Assembly (NCBI GenBank): GCA_036504875.1
Contig: DASXUK010000063.1
Location: 10,373 to 74,372 of the forward strand
Direction: 5' to 3'
DNA from: JACPFJ01 sp036504875
Lineage (GTDB): Bacteria; Desulfobacterota; Desulfuromonadia; Geobacterales; Pseudopelobacteraceae
DNA length: 64,000 nucleotides
Below are positions 61,396 to 64,000 of this stretch, one piece after another. Under the pieces are notes generated by a model. It was given only the letters and a program-made list of their open reading frames with translations, searched no databases and was not told where the DNA came from. The stretch's first letter is position 1, and every line of letters begins with the position of its first letter. The translations under genes and the position numbers were made by a program.

Positions 61396-62178
61396 TTACA
61401 GGTTTACGCTTTTCGGAATAAGCAGGTCGCGGATGACTTCACCGGCCATGGTCAGGCCGAATATACCGGGCACATGGGCGCTGCTGCCCAAAATCACGCG
61501 GCGATGCAGGCAGGAGAAGCGTTGATCATCCTTGTTGGGACAGATGCAATTGCCTTGGCAGCTTGGCACCTCTTCGGCCCCCGGGCGATGTTCTTCCGTT
61601 GAAAAAACCACCTTGATGCCGTCGTTGATGCCCTGCTTGCGCAATAGTTTGCGGACCGCCTTGGCCATCCGACAGGTATGGGTCTGGGAGATATCTGCCA
61701 CGCGGATGCCGCTCGAGTCGAGTTTGGCGGCCGCCCCCATGCTGGCGATGACCGGTATGCCCAGCTCCCGGCAGGTAGCCAGCAAATGCAATTTGGCTGT
61801 GATGTGATCGATGGCGTCCACAACATAGTCAAAACCCGCTCCTAAAAGACGGGAACTATTGTCGGCGCTGTAGAACTCCTGAAAGGGGATGATCTCCGCC
61901 TGGGGGTTGATCTGGCGCATCCGCTCGGCCATGACTTGTGACTTGGGAAGGCCGACCGTGGCCGATGTGGCGTGCAGTTGGCGGTTTAGATTGGTCAGAC
62001 AGATGTCGTCAAAGTCGACGATGGTGATTCGGCCGACGCCCGAGCGGCAGAGCGCCTCGGCGGCATAGCTGCCGACGCCGCCCAGACCGAAGATGGCAAC
62101 ATGCGATTCTTGGAGGGATTTAAGACCGGCATTGCCGACCAGCAGTTCTGTTCTTGAAAAACGGTGTAATGCTGACAT
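61396..62178 (-). CDS. tcdA: tRNA threonylcarbamoyladenosine dehydratase TcdA
   Basis: TcdA (CsdL/YgdL) cyclises t6A37 to ct6A using ATP. The 260-residue E1-like protein begins HRFSRTELLVG and has the adenylate-binding GLGGVGSYAAEAL near residue 31, then NLNRQL and SMGAAAKLD. Late cysteines (SCQGNCICP) are typical. It acts on tRNA produced by the TsaBCDE pathway, whose TsaB member is in this window at 37.2 kb. No gene overlaps it. Confidence 0.93.
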   Translation of the reverse strand: MSALHRFSRTELLVGNAGLKSLQESHVAIFGLGGVGSYAAEALCRSGVGRITIVDFDDICLTNLNRQLHATSATVGLPKSQVMAERMRQINPQAEIIPFQEFYSADNSSRLLGAGFDYVVDAIDHITAKLHLLATCRELGIPVIASMGAAAKLDSSGIRVADISQTHTCRMAKAVRKLLRKQGINDGIKVVFSTEEHRPGAEEVPSCQGNCICPNKDDQRFSCLHRRVILGSSAHVPGIFGLTMAGEVIRDLLIPKSVNL

Positions 62179-62221
62179 ATGTACTATTCATACCTCGTTT
62201 GAATTTATAAATTAATCATCT

Positions 62222-62397
62222 AGCCACAGAGGACACAGAGCATGGAGAAAAACAACCTAAAGATCTGTTTGGGTTTTATCAATGATTATTCTTTTCGTTT
62301 TCCTCTGTGTCTCTGCGAGCTTAAGCGAACAAAGTGAGTGAGTGAGAGAAATGATTTTGCTTCAACTATTGTGATCTCTGTGATCTCTGTGGCTGAG
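62222..62397. repeat. Intergenic inverted repeat (CACAGAG type) between larE and tcdA
   Basis: The left arm AGCCACAGAGGACACAGAG (62222 on), a middle partial arm TCCTCTGTGTCTCTGCG (62301-62317) and the right arm (62370-62397, complement CTCAGCCACAGAGATCACAG). This is a variant of the 43981 and 59895 family. Confidence 0.7.
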
Positions 62398-62403
62398 ACT
62401 GTT

Positions 62404-63216
62404 TTATGGTGGTGTTCCCTCGTTCATCGCTCCGGTGCGATACCCCTGCAGATCCAGCGCCACATAGGTGAAGCCCGCCTGTTTGATCAGCCGCACGATC
62501 TCGTCCCGCAACGTGGTAGTTGCCAGATTGAATTCCTCCGGCCCCAATTCCAGGCGCGCCACGTTATCGTGGTAGCGCACCCGCAGGATACGAAGACCAA
62601 GCTCCCGCAAGGCCTCCTCGGCCTGCCCTACCCGGTTAACCCGCTCCCGGGTGATGGCGGTGCCATAGGGGAAACGGCTGGAGAGACAGGCAAAGGCTGG
62701 CTTGTCCCAGGTGGGCAGATCCAACTCCCGCGAAAGCGCCCGGATATCCTCTTTGCTGAATCCTGCCTCTTCCAGCGGACTGCGCACCCCCAACTCGGCC
62801 GCGGCCTGCCGGCCAGGCCGGTGATCGCTTTGATCGTCCAGGTTGGTGCCATCCAGGACATGCGGCAGCCCTTCCTGGTCGGCGATTTCCCGCAGCTTGC
62901 CGAACAGTTCCTTCTTGCAGTAATAGCAGCGGTTGCGGGGATTGTGCTTGAACTCGGGGATGTCCAGCTCCTCGGAAACGACCACCCGGTGCCGTCCGCC
63001 GATGCGAATGGCCAACTCCTCCGCCTCACGCCGCTCACGCTCCGGGTAGGTCTCGGAGGTGGCGGTCACCGCCAGGGCCCTTTGGCCCAGCACCTGCGCG
63101 GCCACGGCGAAGAGCAGGGTCGAGTCTACCCCGCCCGAAAAACCGATCACGCAGCCCCCCATCTCGGCGAGGATGGATCTAAGTTTGGTGGTCTTGTCTT
63201 GCAGCAATGGTTCCAT
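62404..63216 (-). CDS. larE: ATP-dependent sacrificial sulfur transferase LarE
   Basis: LarE donates a sulfur from its own cysteine to build the nickel-pincer cofactor of lactate racemase-type enzymes. ATG 63216 has AAGGA eight bases upstream; an earlier ATG is at 63237. The 270-residue PP-loop protein has SGGVDST at 27-33 and RCYYCKKELF near residue 95, which contains the sacrificial-cysteine type region. No larA, larB or larC is nearby, so the target is elsewhere or different. The family is secure. Confidence 0.88.
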   Translation of the reverse strand: MEPLLQDKTTKLRSILAEMGGCVIGFSGGVDSTLLFAVAAQVLGQRALAVTATSETYPERERREAEELAIRIGGRHRVVVSEELDIPEFKHNPRNRCYYCKKELFGKLREIADQEGLPHVLDGTNLDDQSDHRPGRQAAAELGVRSPLEEAGFSKEDIRALSRELDLPTWDKPAFACLSSRFPYGTAITRERVNRVGQAEEALRELGLRILRVRYHDNVARLELGPEEFNLATTTLRDEIVRLIKQAGFTYVALDLQGYRTGAMNEGTPP

Positions 63217-63430
63217 GCCGAAAATCCTTTCATACAAATCTTGATCATTTTACAGAATTCCGCTGAATACCGACAGTGAAAATTATAGGCCGGAAAAACC
63301 GTGATAACCAACAAGCAAGGTGAGGAAATACAAATTGACATCTTATAACGGAAAGGCAGATATTAGCAGCGCAAAAGGTGGATGCAATGGGCCGAAGAGC
63401 CATGATTTACCTAGTTGAAATGTTAGCCAG

Positions 63431-63670
63431 GTGCATGACTTTGAGGTCAAGGAAAGCAAGTCGGCCAAGGTCGCAGGAAATCCGGGTTTCCGGGTGGTTT
63501 ATTCATATAAGACTGCTGAAGGCTTGAAGATGCAAGGGGTCCTTTACGGACTGATAAATGGAGAATGGTTTTACCTGATAAGATACGCGGCACCAAAGCG
63601 CCATTATTTCGATCGTGATCTCAAGGCCTTTGAGCGGGTTGTGGCAAGCGCTCATCTTATCAAATCTTGA
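63431..63670 (+). pseudogene. Remnant of an unknown protein gene (C-terminal piece)
   Basis: A 79-residue frame starting only with GTG at 63431, with an in-frame stop 13 bases before it and no ribosome site. The product (GNPGFRVVYSYKT, NGEWFYLIRYAAP, FERVVASAHL) looks like the last part of a larger secreted beta-rich protein, so the 5' end has probably been lost. It could still be a short real gene. The region between 63238 and 63430 shows a TTGACA block but no firm gene. Confidence 0.4.
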
Positions 63671-63702
63671 CAGTTTACTGGGGCCGTTTGGGTACAGGGG
63701 AT

Positions 63703-63750
63703 AAGGGAACAAACATTTTCCAAAATAAAAACTAACCTGTTCCCTTTTTC
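63703..63750 (+). terminator. Possible terminator near the right edge
   Basis: AAGGGAACA (63703-63711) pairs with TGTTCCCTT (63739-63747), followed by TTTC. The loop is long (27 bases), so it may only be a palindrome. Confidence 0.45.
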
Positions 63751-63862
63751 TCAACATGTTATTGCCAGGTGAAATGTTCCGATTAGGTAGATCACAGGTT
63801 CACGCGCACGTGGATCGATCAATACGAGTTGTAAAAGCTTATAGTAATATAAACCTTGGCAC

Positions 63863-64000
63863 TAGTGTCCGGAATAATTGAGTGTGGTTTTATATAACAG
63901 CTCGAGTTCTTTGAAAAATACCCAAATTGTTCATGTCGTCGATTTCAAATGATTCTGAAATCTGGCACCATCCCCTGAAAATTCCGGGGGTAGGCTATGA
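63863..64000 (+). mobile_element. Probable left end of an IS element (transposase start at the edge)
   Basis: CTAGTGTCCGGAATAATT at 63863-63880 resembles the terminal sequence of DDE-type insertion sequences common in Geobacter relatives. About 120 bases on, GGGGGTAGGCT stands immediately before an ATG at 63997, a strong start signal at the last bases of the window. The reading frame itself lies outside. The IS identity is from memory of such ends; the start signal is directly visible. Confidence 0.4.

Noticed and set aside
62338..63279. 313-codon plus-strand frame opposite larE
   Set aside because: Antisense shadow of a clear PP-loop protein; no motif, no ribosome site.
63340..63420. Cyclic-di-GMP (GEMM) riboswitch
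   Set aside because: GGAAAGGCAG and GCGCAAAAGG look faintly like GEMM pieces, but the tetraloop-receptor pairing and the full stems cannot be built.

Overview
The window looks like chromosomal core DNA from a deltaproteobacterium of the Desulfuromonadales/Geobacterales (Geobacter or Pelobacter type). This is inferred from gene content and protein style, not from a database search. Supporting traits are a 996-residue PurL with a PurS-like front and no amidotransferase domain, a two-PrkA version of the PrkA/DUF444/SpoVR cluster, a small CytoC_RC-type dihaem cytochrome, biotin-dependent pyruvate carboxylase, and dispersed palindromic intergenic repeats. I see no tRNA, rRNA or CRISPR array. An insertion sequence appears to begin at the extreme right edge.

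Layout. 1-11.7 kb is on the minus strand: recQ (cut by the window edge), purL, an MscS-type channel, purB, a metallo-beta-lactamase-fold hydrolase, xerD, glnD and a ferritin-like protein. 11.7-12.15 kb is a structured intergenic region with a strong Rex-like operator. 12.15-15.7 kb (plus) holds an MFS transporter broken by two frameshifts and a membrane-anchored GGDEF-EAL protein. 15.9-19.3 kb (minus) is pyruvate carboxylase. 19.6-28.2 kb (plus) holds ilvE, two small cysteine-rich genes including a 2[4Fe-4S] ferredoxin, rpsB-tsf, and pyrH-frr-uppS-cdsA-dxr-rseP. 28.3-36.9 kb (minus) holds a REC-GAF response regulator and a four-gene stress-kinase cluster (second PrkA-like ATPase, SpoVR, DUF444, PrkA). 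37.2-45.6 kb (plus) holds tsaB, sucCD, dnaE, accA and a dihaem cytochrome. 45.9-59.9 kb is mostly plus: rluB, a small thioredoxin-fold/PDZ pair on the minus strand, asnS, ylxP-like, pgpH-ybeY-dgkA/PAP2-corC-lnt, prfB with its +1 frameshift, an SPOR/NlpC-P60 protein, a DUF1015 protein and a Sir2 protein. 60.1-63.2 kb (minus) holds a transglutaminase, tcdA and larE. The end has a gene remnant and a probable IS left end.

How the genes work together. Most are housekeeping: purine synthesis, translation (S2, EF-Ts, RRF, RF2, AsnRS, YbeY, RluB, TsaB, TcdA), isoprenoid, phospholipid and lipoprotein maturation (UppS, CdsA, Dxr, RseP, DgkA/PAP2, Lnt), replication (DnaE), and C4/acyl metabolism (Pyc, SucCD, AccA). 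The more unusual material is the double-PrkA cluster with a 128-bp palindrome at the prkA stop codon, the Rex-like operator between the ferritin-like gene and the MFS pseudogene, a family of CACAGAG/CACGAAG inverted repeats in several intergenic gaps, and two genes (cdsA, dgkA) whose conserved N-termini precede any ATG/GTG/TTG start.
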